Part shown: piece after piece, positions 16,338 to 20,687 of the stretch
Position numbering within the stretch: position 1 is the first letter of the stretch
How the letters are laid out: each line of letters begins with the position of its first letter
Origin: a virus
IMG/VR virus record: IMGVR_UViG_3300008267_000501
Location: 1 to 20,812 of that record
Reading direction: 5' to 3' (one strand)
DNA: 20,812 bases
The notes under the pieces: generated by a model
What the model was told of the DNA's origin: nothing
The model's database searches: none
What the model saw: only the letters and a program-made list of their open reading frames with translations
Translations under genes and position numbers: made by a program

Positions 16338-16537
16338 TAGTACTTCCAATCATTCCATAGGGTTTGTTGTCTTACCTCAAGCTCTTCTTGTGACAAAGGA
16401 AGGGATTCTTTTTTTGTTAAGAGAGCTGTCTGGAAAGCTTCCATGAATTTAACATAACCAATCAAGGTTACAAGCTCCACACAATCTGCAATTGTGAAGG
16501 CCATAAACCTTTCTATCCTCTCGTCACTGTTCATCAT
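16337..16537 (-). CDS. Small helical protein, unknown function
   Basis: The product has 66 residues from MMNSDERIERFMAF; the open frame runs nine codons further but this ATG has AAGGG at good spacing and a more usual overlap with the zinc-ribbon gene (14 nt). It is helical, with a mildly hydrophobic middle (TIADCVELVTLIGYVKFMEAF) and a charged C-terminus containing EELEVRQQTLWNDWKY. It is placed between the zinc-ribbon protein and the primase-helicase, whose start touches its stop. A role in replication is possible from position only. Confidence 0.65.
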   Translation of the reverse strand: MMNSDERIERFMAFTIADCVELVTLIGYVKFMEAFQTALLTKKESLPLSQEELEVRQQTLWNDWKY

Positions 16538-16712
16538 CTTCAAACCCTTCTTCATCTGAAACATGTTGTAAGTCTTGCCTCTCTACAACATCAATGTCTT
16601 CTTTGACATGAGAGAAACAACCATTACACATGTCTACAAAATCACCACTCTGAACACTCTTACGTGTAGCTTCAAAGTCAGACAACACAGCATTACAACA
16701 ATAACATCTCAT
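16524..16712 (-). CDS. Small zinc-ribbon protein
   Basis: The 62-residue protein begins MRCYCCNAVLSDFEATRKSV and has two CxxC knuckles, C3-x2-C6 and C29-x2-C32, 22 residues apart, forming a zinc ribbon. A strongly acidic tail follows (EGFEDDEQ). Proteins of this kind, with the phrase CNAVLSDFEATRK, recur near replication genes of many phages; their function is not established. It is the first gene after the promoter at 16758-16786, with AAGGA upstream of its ATG, so it is the lead gene of the replication operon. DNA or protein binding is inferred from the fold. Confidence 0.85.
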   Translation of the reverse strand: MRCYCCNAVLSDFEATRKSVQSGDFVDMCNGCFSHVKEDIDVVERQDLQHVSDEEGFEDDEQ

Positions 16713-16739
16713 ATGTATTCCTTAATATAATTAACTAGA

Positions 16740-16781
16740 AGCTTCTAATATGTATTTATTGTACGATACATACAAGAAGCT
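16740..16781. repeat. 42-bp imperfect inverted repeat spanning a promoter
   Basis: The arm AGCTTCTAATATGTAT (16740-16755) is inverted as ATACATACAAGAAGCT (16766-16781), 14 of 16 positions pairing around a 10-nt centre. The centre and inner arms cover the -10 box, spacer and start site of the replication promoter. A 12-bp perfect palindrome TAGAAGCTTCTA (16736-16747) overlaps the outer arm. It may be an operator for a dimer or a cruciform/leader hairpin; only the symmetry is seen. Confidence 0.6.
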
Positions 16782-16786
16782 GTCAA
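16758..16786 (-). promoter_or_regulatory. Sigma-70 promoter for the replication operon
   Basis: On the - strand TTGACA (16786-16781) is separated by exactly 17 bp from TACAAT (16763-16758), which differs from the consensus -10 by one base. Initiation is expected near 16751, about 39 nt upstream of the zinc-ribbon gene start. It lies in the only sizeable gap between early and replication genes, with an 18-bp dyad site 10 bp upstream of the -35. Host RNA polymerase use is inferred. Confidence 0.85.
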
Positions 16787-16796
16787 GGGCATCATA

Positions 16797-16814
16797 GGTA
16801 ACTGGCTAGTTACC
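16797..16814. promoter_or_regulatory. 18-bp dyad site 4, upstream of replication promoter
   Basis: GGTAACTGGCTAGTTACC has perfect 7-bp arms GGTAACT/AGTTACC. It overlaps the stop codon of the 147-residue gene and sits 10 bp upstream of the -35 box of the promoter at 16758-16786, a place from which a bound protein could activate or repress. Role inferred. Confidence 0.7.
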
Positions 16815-17253
16815 ATGAAGAACTGTAGTATATATCATACTTACGTAAGTCTGGCATTGACAAGACGTTCTCTATTATAGCCTTTGTATGGATTAAATCA
16901 TCATAATAGCCATCATCATACAGGCCACTGCCAAAGAAGAAACCGTTGCTTGTAGGCAACAAGTCCTTTGCCTTCTTTGTATGTGCAAGCACTTCATTAA
17001 CCAAAGCAAGCAGCTTCTCTAGGTCTGCAACAGACACAAGGTATTCGGCACAGTTGTCCACACCACCTTGGACGTTATCAACAAACCACTTGTGGATGTG
17101 GTTAGCCTTGCGCCAATAGCCAGCCTCATATGAAAGTTCTTTGACTGTCATACCGTTAACCTTCAGGTCTTCAAGCTGGTCACGCAAAGCCTTGCCTCCA
17201 TCATCGTAGTCATAGATGTACCGCTTAGCGGTCAAGTACATGTCTAGTCCCAT
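16810..17253 (-). CDS. Conserved phage protein, unknown function
   Basis: The 147-residue protein begins MGLDMYLTAKRYIYDYDD and contains EAGYWRKANHIHKWFVDNVQGG (about 45-64), then DNCAEYLVS, a long helix (about 78-95), PTSNGFFFGSGLYDDGYYDDL (about 101-120) and a terminal helix. I recognise this order (MGLDMYL start, YWRKANxIHxWF, G-F-F-F-G-S) as a widespread family in phages and some bacteria, without known activity. It is sometimes mislabelled with enzyme names in databases. AAGGGG upstream supports the start. Its stop codon is inside dyad site 4. It is the last gene of the early block before the replication promoter. Confidence 0.82.
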   Translation of the reverse strand: MGLDMYLTAKRYIYDYDDGGKALRDQLEDLKVNGMTVKELSYEAGYWRKANHIHKWFVDNVQGGVDNCAEYLVSVADLEKLLALVNEVLAHTKKAKDLLPTSNGFFFGSGLYDDGYYDDLIHTKAIIENVLSMPDLRKYDIYYSSSW

Positions 17254-17254
17254 T

Positions 17255-17356
17255 TCATTTCCCCTTTTGTTTAAAGAATTTAATTACAAGCAACCCAATT
17301 ATAAACCCAATTACATACACAAAGAATATACCAATGCCATCAACATTGTTCCGCAT
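17255..17356 (-). CDS. 33-residue single-pass membrane protein
   Basis: The frame encodes 33 residues: a polar start MRNNVDG, one hydrophobic helix (IGIFFVYVIGFIIGLLVI, about 8-25) and a basic end (KFFKQKGK), predicting an N-out/C-in single-pass topology. GGAGG six bases before the ATG is a strong ribosome binding site; the first 17 nt overlap the upstream gene, and the stop is just before the next ATG at 17253. It is too short for usual ORF cut-offs but fills what would otherwise be a gap. Function unknown; holin-like or membrane-modifying roles are possible. Confidence 0.72.
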   Translation of the reverse strand: MRNNVDGIGIFFVYVIGFIIGLLVIKFFKQKGK

Positions 17357-17720
17357 TACCAGCCTCCACAAATGGAATGCCATTATGAATTGCCATTCTA
17401 GCAAACCTAGCCTTATGCACAGGCTTACCGAGTGGTGTTACAAATGAAGAGAACACGTATGGATTGTACAACACAGAAGTCCATTTCACCTCTTCCTTAG
17501 TCCAATCATAAGAGGATGTCAGGAAACCGACAACCCCTGCATGTACGTTCTTGCGTCTCTCACGCACCACACGCTGTCTTCCAGCCTCTGACACCTTGAA
17601 GACAGGGCTGTCTATAGCCAGCATTGTTCTGTGCCCTATAACCCTACCCTTGTCCTTACCTTCCAATGCCTTCACAGAGAAGACACGCTTGTGCAAATTG
17701 AAATATACAAACACTTTCAT
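17340..17720 (-). CDS. Conserved phage protein with basic centre
   Basis: The 126-residue protein begins MKVFVYFNLHKRVFSVKALEG. Then come GRVIGHRTMLAIDSPVFKVSEAGRQRVVRERRKNVHAGVVG (about 25-65), which I recognise as a conserved block in small proteins of many phages, and a beta-rich C-terminal half with YNPYVFSSFV. The Arg-rich helix (GRQRVVRERRK) suggests nucleic acid or nucleotide contact, but no function is established. The start overlaps the preceding stop as ATGA. It lies in the early block and is probably cytoplasmic. Confidence 0.8.
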   Translation of the reverse strand: MKVFVYFNLHKRVFSVKALEGKDKGRVIGHRTMLAIDSPVFKVSEAGRQRVVRERRKNVHAGVVGFLTSSYDWTKEEVKWTSVLYNPYVFSSFVTPLGKPVHKARFARMAIHNGIPFVEAGNAEQC

Positions 17721-17920
17721 TCCTTCTCTCCTATAAGGTCTTGCCTGATTGCATCAAGCTCTGCTAACACTTTCTTTCTTGAGCCTGTAAAACCCTCTCG
17801 CTTGAGGATGGCATACGCAGTTGTACCCTTGACAACTTTGATGCCCTGCATCTCTAGCTTAAGGGCTGTGCGAAGGGTTAACAAACGTGCTGCCCCTATC
17901 TGATTACCTGTGAATATCAT
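17717..17920 (-). CDS. Small basic phage protein
   Basis: The 67-residue, basic protein begins MIFTGNQIGAARLLTLRTAL and has KLEMQGIKVVKGTTAYAILK (about 21-40), a pattern shared by small helical phage proteins whose function is unknown. The size and helix-turn-helix-like spacing could suit nucleic acid binding, but no clear DNA-binding motif is present. ATGA overlaps join it to both neighbours. Because it is small, basic and early, it is one candidate for the protein that binds the 18-bp dyads; this is speculative. Confidence 0.75.
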   Translation of the reverse strand: MIFTGNQIGAARLLTLRTALKLEMQGIKVVKGTTAYAILKREGFTGSRKKVLAELDAIRQDLIGEKE

Positions 17921-18195
17921 GCTGCTTTCCTCATCAAAATCTCTAGGAAGTTCTCCCCAATGTAGGGAAGCTTAACCCAAACCTTACCCTGCCGCTTACC
18001 CTGAAAATCATACATGACTTCTTCATAGCCAGCAATGTCGTGGGCATAGATGCTGCCCATCTCTGTATACGTGCCAAAGACTGTAGCCATGCGTATGCTG
18101 CCACGCTTGTTGTCTTCAAGCACAGCCTCCCATCCATTACGCAGGACAACACGTGTCCCCTTCTTCAATGCATTTGTTTGTACATACTTGCTCAT
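17917..18195 (-). CDS. Conserved small phage protein, beta-rich
   Basis: The 92-residue protein contains KKGTRVVLRNGWEAVLEDN (about 11-29), then MATVFGTYTEMGSIYAHDI (about 36-54), followed by a C-terminal stretch with Gln and Lys. The first block looks like a small beta-barrel of SH3 or KOW type, and the wording RNGWEA...TEMGSIYAHDI recurs in many phage genomes. Function is not established. It overlaps the Gp88-like gene by ATGA at its start and the 67-residue gene at its end. Confidence 0.78.
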   Translation of the reverse strand: MSKYVQTNALKKGTRVVLRNGWEAVLEDNKRGSIRMATVFGTYTEMGSIYAHDIAGYEEVMYDFQGKRQGKVWVKLPYIGENFLEILMRKAA

Positions 18196-18824
18196 ACCAT
18201 CTCCTTGATTTGAAAAACCTTAGCCATCTTACGTGAATGTGCCACATATGCAACAACCTTCACATCCTTATTCCAACAGGCAGTGCATGTGTCACACTTG
18301 CCAGCTTGCAAACTACTAGGGCATACGTGCACACCACGTCTATGCTCATGCGTTTTGATAACCATTGATGTGGTTGTCCCTGCTATCTGCTCTTCTACAT
18401 TGTCGGCACTGAGGCGCACGACAACATTAGGCAAACTGTCCAAAGCCCCTAAGACATGGGCATACTTGTCAAACTTGTGCATACGTGTGGGCAGCCAATG
18501 CTTGACATGCGGGGTGAGCCTACAAACTTCATGGATTTTCCATGCCAAGTCAACAGAATAAATATCTCCGCTGTCAAACCATCGAAATTTCTTCTGCTTT
18601 GACAAAGCCTTGACCATGCGAGCCACCCAATCATCTTCTTGCCAGTCTTCTTTGTTGTTTTTACGCAACGAAATAGCATCAGGCATGTGATAAAACCCCT
18701 GTGTGGCATAACAACCTTGACAAACCTCGACAAGCTTGCCATCTTTGCCAATGCTCCCTTGACAAGTCTCAAGGGCTTGCAAGCTCCAGCTAAAACAGCC
18801 GAGCTTTGATGTACGACTAAGCAT
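18192..18824 (-). CDS. Gp88-family Cys-rich phage protein
   Basis: The 210-residue protein carries C10 and C21 (LGCFSWSL...CQGS), CQGCYATQGFYHMP (35-48), then FRWFDSGDIYS (about 81-91), HVKHWLPTRMHKF and PNVVVRLSADN. It ends with a cysteine cluster VCPSSLQAGKCDTCTACW. This order matches the phage 'gene product 88' family as I remember it. The cysteines suggest metal or iron-sulfur binding and the SGD and TRMHK blocks suggest a barrel-like enzyme, perhaps distantly like radical-SAM proteins; the activity is unproven. GGAGG before the ATG is a strong ribosome binding site. It is the largest early protein, so it is probably important soon after infection. Confidence 0.82.
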   Translation of the reverse strand: MLSRTSKLGCFSWSLQALETCQGSIGKDGKLVEVCQGCYATQGFYHMPDAISLRKNNKEDWQEDDWVARMVKALSKQKKFRWFDSGDIYSVDLAWKIHEVCRLTPHVKHWLPTRMHKFDKYAHVLGALDSLPNVVVRLSADNVEEQIAGTTTSMVIKTHEHRRGVHVCPSSLQAGKCDTCTACWNKDVKVVAYVAHSRKMAKVFQIKEMV

Positions 18825-18903
18825 AATATGCCTCCAAAAATAACATTGTCCAAACCAGCACCAATAAAACGGTGCATGTAACTGTGAATTGTCTATCTGT
18901 CAT
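18817..18903 (-). CDS. 28-residue single-pass membrane peptide
   Basis: The frame encodes MTDRQFTVTCTVLLVLVWTM plus LFLEAYYA: a short polar start and one hydrophobic helix of about 19 residues. AAGGAG six bases before the ATG is an excellent ribosome binding site, and the stop overlaps the start of the Gp88-like gene by 8 nt. The longer open frame up to 19041 is not used because it would run through the hairpin element at 18918-18958. Function unknown; small membrane peptides of this kind often alter host membranes or exclude other phages. Confidence 0.65.
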   Translation of the reverse strand: MTDRQFTVTCTVLLVLVWTMLFLEAYYA

Positions 18904-18917
18904 TTGATGCTCCTTGC

Positions 18918-18958
18918 TGGCAGGATTGCCACATAAACCCACCATTGATGGGCTTATG
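18918..18958 (-). repeat. Tandem-hairpin RNA element, copy 1
   Basis: In the leftward transcript, a 12-bp stem with loop AAU (18958-18932, containing two G-U pairs) is followed at once by the small hairpin UGGCA-AUCC-UGCCA (18931-18918). The element lies 7 nt after the stop of the 35-residue gene and 2 nt before the ribosome binding site of the 28-residue gene. There is no U tract, so it is not an intrinsic terminator. It is one of three copies; see the findings for covariation. Confidence 0.8.
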
Positions 18959-18965
18959 AAGTTTC

Positions 18966-19073
18966 CTACGACATACGCTCTACTAGATAGCCCTCTTCCT
19001 TGAAAACAACAGCCTCGGTGACAGGAACATTTTCTATCCAACGATTTAGGTTAGGCATAAATACACGATACAT
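18966..19073 (-). CDS. 35-residue protein, unknown function
   Basis: The frame encodes MYRVFMPNLNRWIENVPVTE followed by AVVFKEEGYLVERMS. GGAG at about seven bases from the ATG at 19073 supports this start; the open frame continues to 19196 but only through hairpin element copy 2 and into the upstream gene. The composition is compact and mixed, with no membrane helix. It is flanked on both sides by tandem-hairpin elements, a strong sign of a separately controlled cistron. No family is recognised. Confidence 0.6.
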   Translation of the reverse strand: MYRVFMPNLNRWIENVPVTEAVVFKEEGYLVERMS

Positions 19074-19087
19074 AATGGTCTCCAAAC

Positions 19088-19131
19088 TGGCAGGATTGCC
19101 ACATATAAGCCCACATTGTAGACCTATATGT
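19088..19131 (-). repeat. Tandem-hairpin RNA element, copy 2
   Basis: In the leftward transcript, 14 consecutive pairs (four of them G-U) close the same AAU loop (19131-19101), followed by UGGCA-AUCC-UGCCA (19101-19088). The lower stem sequence differs from copies 1 and 3, yet pairing is complete. It starts 9 nt after the stop of the 82-residue gene and ends about 4 nt before the next ribosome binding site. Confidence 0.82.
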
Positions 19132-19140
19132 AACTCCCTA

Positions 19141-19389
19141 TCAAATTGCAATTGCTTGCTTCTGTACTGACAGGCGCTTTCTGTCACGATGAACATGCAC
19201 CACAGCAGAAGGGCTAACCTTTACAATCTGCCCACCACGTGCCAGCTTAACTGACACCTTGAAAAACCCACGACTGACAATCTGCCCATTGTGGCGATGT
19301 CCCTTCATGTCATAAACCGTCAAAAATCTATTGCCATGGTTAGCAACAAATTGCTTCGCTACAAAAAAAGCCTTGATTGAATCAAACAT
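19141..19389 (-). CDS. Small basic protein, unknown function
   Basis: The 82-residue basic protein begins MFDSIKAFFVAKQFVANHGN and has a beta-rich middle (RFLTVYDMKGHRHNGQIVSRGFFKVSVKLARGG) and a basic C-terminus (VHVHRDRKRLSVQKQAIAI). The small beta-barrel look plus basic charge would suit nucleic acid binding, but no motif is decisive. GGGAG before the ATG supports the start. It is the first gene after the consensus promoter at 19471-19498, with dyad site 5 in its leader, so its expression is likely strong and regulated. As an early, basic protein it is a candidate regulator; this is inference. Confidence 0.72.
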   Translation of the reverse strand: MFDSIKAFFVAKQFVANHGNRFLTVYDMKGHRHNGQIVSRGFFKVSVKLARGGQIVKVSPSAVVHVHRDRKRLSVQKQAIAI

Positions 19390-19405
19390 AAAAACTCCCT
19401 TAAAA

Positions 19406-19423
19406 AGTTACTAACAAGTTACC
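19406..19423. promoter_or_regulatory. 18-bp dyad site 5, in an early leader
   Basis: AGTTACTAACAAGTTACC, read on the - strand as GGTAACTTGTTAGTAACT. It lies about 40-60 nt downstream of the start site expected from the promoter at 19471-19498 and 16 nt upstream of the 82-residue gene, a position where a bound protein would block elongation. One of seven family members. Confidence 0.6.
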
Positions 19424-19470
19424 TACAAAGCGTAGGGAAAACCCTGGTTTTTCTCTATGCTCTGAAGACC

Positions 19471-19498
19471 ATTATACAGGCATCGAAGGGGCTGTCAA
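19471..19498 (-). promoter_or_regulatory. Strong sigma-70 promoter, early
   Basis: On the - strand TTGACA (19498-19493) and TATAAT (19476-19471), both perfect consensus, are 16 bp apart. Initiation is expected near 19464, giving a leader of about 75 nt to the ATG at 19389. The box order lies in the gap right after the 185-residue gene, so it boosts the rest of the early operon. The leader holds an A/T palindrome (19438-19451) and dyad site 5. Confidence 0.87.
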
Positions 19499-19517
19499 CC
19501 CCTCCGATTCTGTCTCA

Positions 19518-20075
19518 TTATACCTTCTCGTTGATTTTAGCCATCGCTTGAAGAATCAATTCTGAGGCCATCTTATAACCCTTCTCATAGCAGAGCTGTT
19601 GAATTATCTCTAGGTTATTTAACATTTTATCTTCATCGGAGAATGTAACCTCTTCGATACCCTCTTCTCCCTCTTCGCTATCCTCTTTTGGGGCTTTGGT
19701 TACGTTACCCTCTTCATCGATAACCTTTGAACCTGATTCTAGGCCTCTTAAATCTTTGACTAGGCTTTGCACTGACTCATAATTGTCTATGATATTGAAC
19801 AGGGTTTGGCGTGTTGCCGATTCGCTGGCATGGTCGCATATCTTCTTAAATTCGCTTTTTCTTACTTTTGCAGTATTCGCATTGTAGAGCGATTTTGCTT
19901 GAGTACCATATCCTTCAATCATTGCTTGGTACTCTGCCTTATTTTCTACAGTGAAGACCCCTATAGTTTCTTTAAGGGTCTTAAGAAGCTTACCGTTTAC
20001 GTTAGCCTGTTCACATGCGAAGGCCGCGCCTAGTGCTTCAGGGCTTGTGCCCGCTGTTGTCTTTGTCTTTGCCAT
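19518..20075 (-). CDS. Acidic early protein, unknown function
   Basis: The 185-residue protein begins MAKTKTTAGTSPEALGAAFA at the ATG preceded by CGGAG; the open frame extends 14 codons further into hairpin element copy 3, which is not likely coding. The N-terminal half is helical (to about residue 110). A highly acidic linker (about 125-155, with KEDSEEGEEGIEEV) and a final helical part (EIIQQLCYEKGYKMASELIL) follow. No motif is recognised. Its position as second gene after the control region and its charge resemble host-takeover or DNA-mimic type early proteins, but this is speculation. It is followed within 20 nt by a new promoter. Confidence 0.78.
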   Translation of the reverse strand: MAKTKTTAGTSPEALGAAFACEQANVNGKLLKTLKETIGVFTVENKAEYQAMIEGYGTQAKSLYNANTAKVRKSEFKKICDHASESATRQTLFNIIDNYESVQSLVKDLRGLESGSKVIDEEGNVTKAPKEDSEEGEEGIEEVTFSDEDKMLNNLEIIQQLCYEKGYKMASELILQAMAKINEKV

Positions 20076-20100
20076 TGTGTTTCTCCGTTTAGGTTGGTTT

Positions 20101-20139
20101 TGGCAGTATCGCCACATAAGCCCTCATTCAAGGGCTTAT
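20101..20139 (-). repeat. Tandem-hairpin RNA element, copy 3
   Basis: In the leftward transcript, a 10-bp stem AUAAGCCCUU/GAGGGCUUAU with loop GAAU (20139-20116) is followed by UGGCG-AUAC-UGCCA (20114-20101), where the closing A-U of the other copies has become G-U. It starts 5 nt after the stop of the 57-residue gene; the next ribosome binding site is about 16 nt further. Same architecture as copies 1 and 2. Confidence 0.8.
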
Positions 20140-20144
20140 ATAGT

Positions 20145-20318
20145 TTACTGAGGTTTATTTGCTTTTACAGCGAAATATTCAATTATGAATTGTGGTGCCT
20201 CTACTTCTTGTGCAAGGGTAACAGTTGCCCAGTATTCCTCGGTTGTCATGGATGCAGTTGTTTTATGCTCCATTCGAATAAGTGCTGCCAGTATTTGCTC
20301 TTTCTGCTCTTTCGTCAT
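20145..20318 (-). CDS. 57-residue early protein, unknown function
   Basis: The frame encodes 57 residues beginning MTKEQKEQILAALIRMEHKT, then SMTTEEYWATVTLAQEVEAPQ and a C-terminal IIEYFAVKANKPQ. It looks all-helical and mildly acidic. AAGGAG eight bases before the ATG is a good ribosome binding site. It is the first gene downstream of the right-hand control region, with dyad site 6 between promoter and ribosome binding site, so it is likely the first protein made from this operon. A small helical first-gene product next to operators could be the regulator itself; no DNA-binding motif is visible, so this is only a suggestion. Confidence 0.75.
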   Translation of the reverse strand: MTKEQKEQILAALIRMEHKTTASMTTEEYWATVTLAQEVEAPQFIIEYFAVKANKPQ

Positions 20319-20334
20319 TCTCGTTTCTCCTTGT

Positions 20335-20352
20335 GGTTACTTGCTAGTTACC
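20335..20352. promoter_or_regulatory. 18-bp dyad site 6, before first early gene
   Basis: GGTTACTTGCTAGTTACC, read on the - strand as GGTAACTAGCAAGTAACC. It lies between the putative promoter (about +20 to +38) and the ribosome binding site of the 57-residue gene. Family member; a repressor site is the simplest reading. Confidence 0.65.
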
Positions 20353-20379
20353 GAGAACCATTCTCTGCAACATGTCTTC

Positions 20380-20410
20380 ATTCTAGCAGAGTATCGGTGC
20401 TACGTGTCAA
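20380..20410 (-). promoter_or_regulatory. Putative sigma-70 promoter, first early gene
   Basis: On the - strand TTGACA (20410-20405) and TAGAAT (20385-20380), with a spacer of 19 bp, longer than the ideal 17. The boxes match consensus in 6/6 and 5/6 positions. It points at the 57-residue gene and lies between dyad sites 6 and 7. The long spacer may mean that it needs an activator; this is inferred. Confidence 0.6.
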
Positions 20411-20439
20411 CGTGTCATTAATACCCTACTGCTTTGAAG

Positions 20440-20457
20440 GGTTACTTAGTAGTTACC
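20440..20457. promoter_or_regulatory. 18-bp dyad site 7, upstream of early promoter
   Basis: GGTTACTTAGTAGTTACC, read on the - strand as GGTAACTACTAAGTAACC, 29 bp upstream of the -35 box of the putative early promoter and exactly 105 bp from site 6. Member of the seven-site family; together with site 6 it brackets the promoter, a layout that allows looping. Confidence 0.65.
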
Positions 20458-20609
20458 TACCGCTTCCCCTACACCTATATACATGCAAGGGCTGTGCCAT
20501 GTATACTTAAGTAGTCATGTCGTTAATACCTTTGTTTGCAGACATGAGACAGTTGTAATGCTTACGTATTAACTTTATGTAAACACGTACTAAAGGCTTA
20601 CATGATTTA

Positions 20610-20687
20610 TGCACCATGTCAGTGCATTTTAGGTGTGTGTGCACTGTGTTGGTGCTTCATGTGCGAGCTTTGCACCATAGTGGGGCA
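20610..20687. repeat. Three iteron-like dyads at 30-31 bp spacing
   Basis: TGCACCATGTCAGTGCA (20610), TGCACTGTGTTGGTGCT (20640) and TGCACCATAGTGGGGCA (20671) are 17-bp direct repeats, each also a dyad TGCAC-N7-GTGCA with at most one or two mismatches. The start-to-start distance is 30 and 31 bp, about three helical turns, putting the sites on one face of the helix. Each is followed by a similar GTG(T/C)G. The arrangement is typical of iterons or cooperative operators; which one is not decided by sequence. Confidence 0.65.

Noticed and set aside
18817-19041. 74-codon frame extending upstream of the 28-residue peptide
   Set aside because: The extension runs through hairpin element copy 1 and the end of the upstream gene; AAGGAG stands just before the internal ATG at 18903.
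19438-19451. AAAACCCTGGTTTT palindrome as a terminator
   Set aside because: The loop would be only two bases and no T run follows on either strand; it lies in the leader of a strong promoter, so a terminator is not supported.
19698-19709. GGTTACGTTACC, resembling two dyad arms
   Set aside because: The spacing is wrong (no 4-bp centre) and the arms are direct rather than inverted; it is within the coding sequence of the acidic protein.
18918-20139. Tandem hairpins as intrinsic terminators
   Set aside because: No U tract follows the stems and genes immediately downstream have good ribosome binding sites in the same operon.
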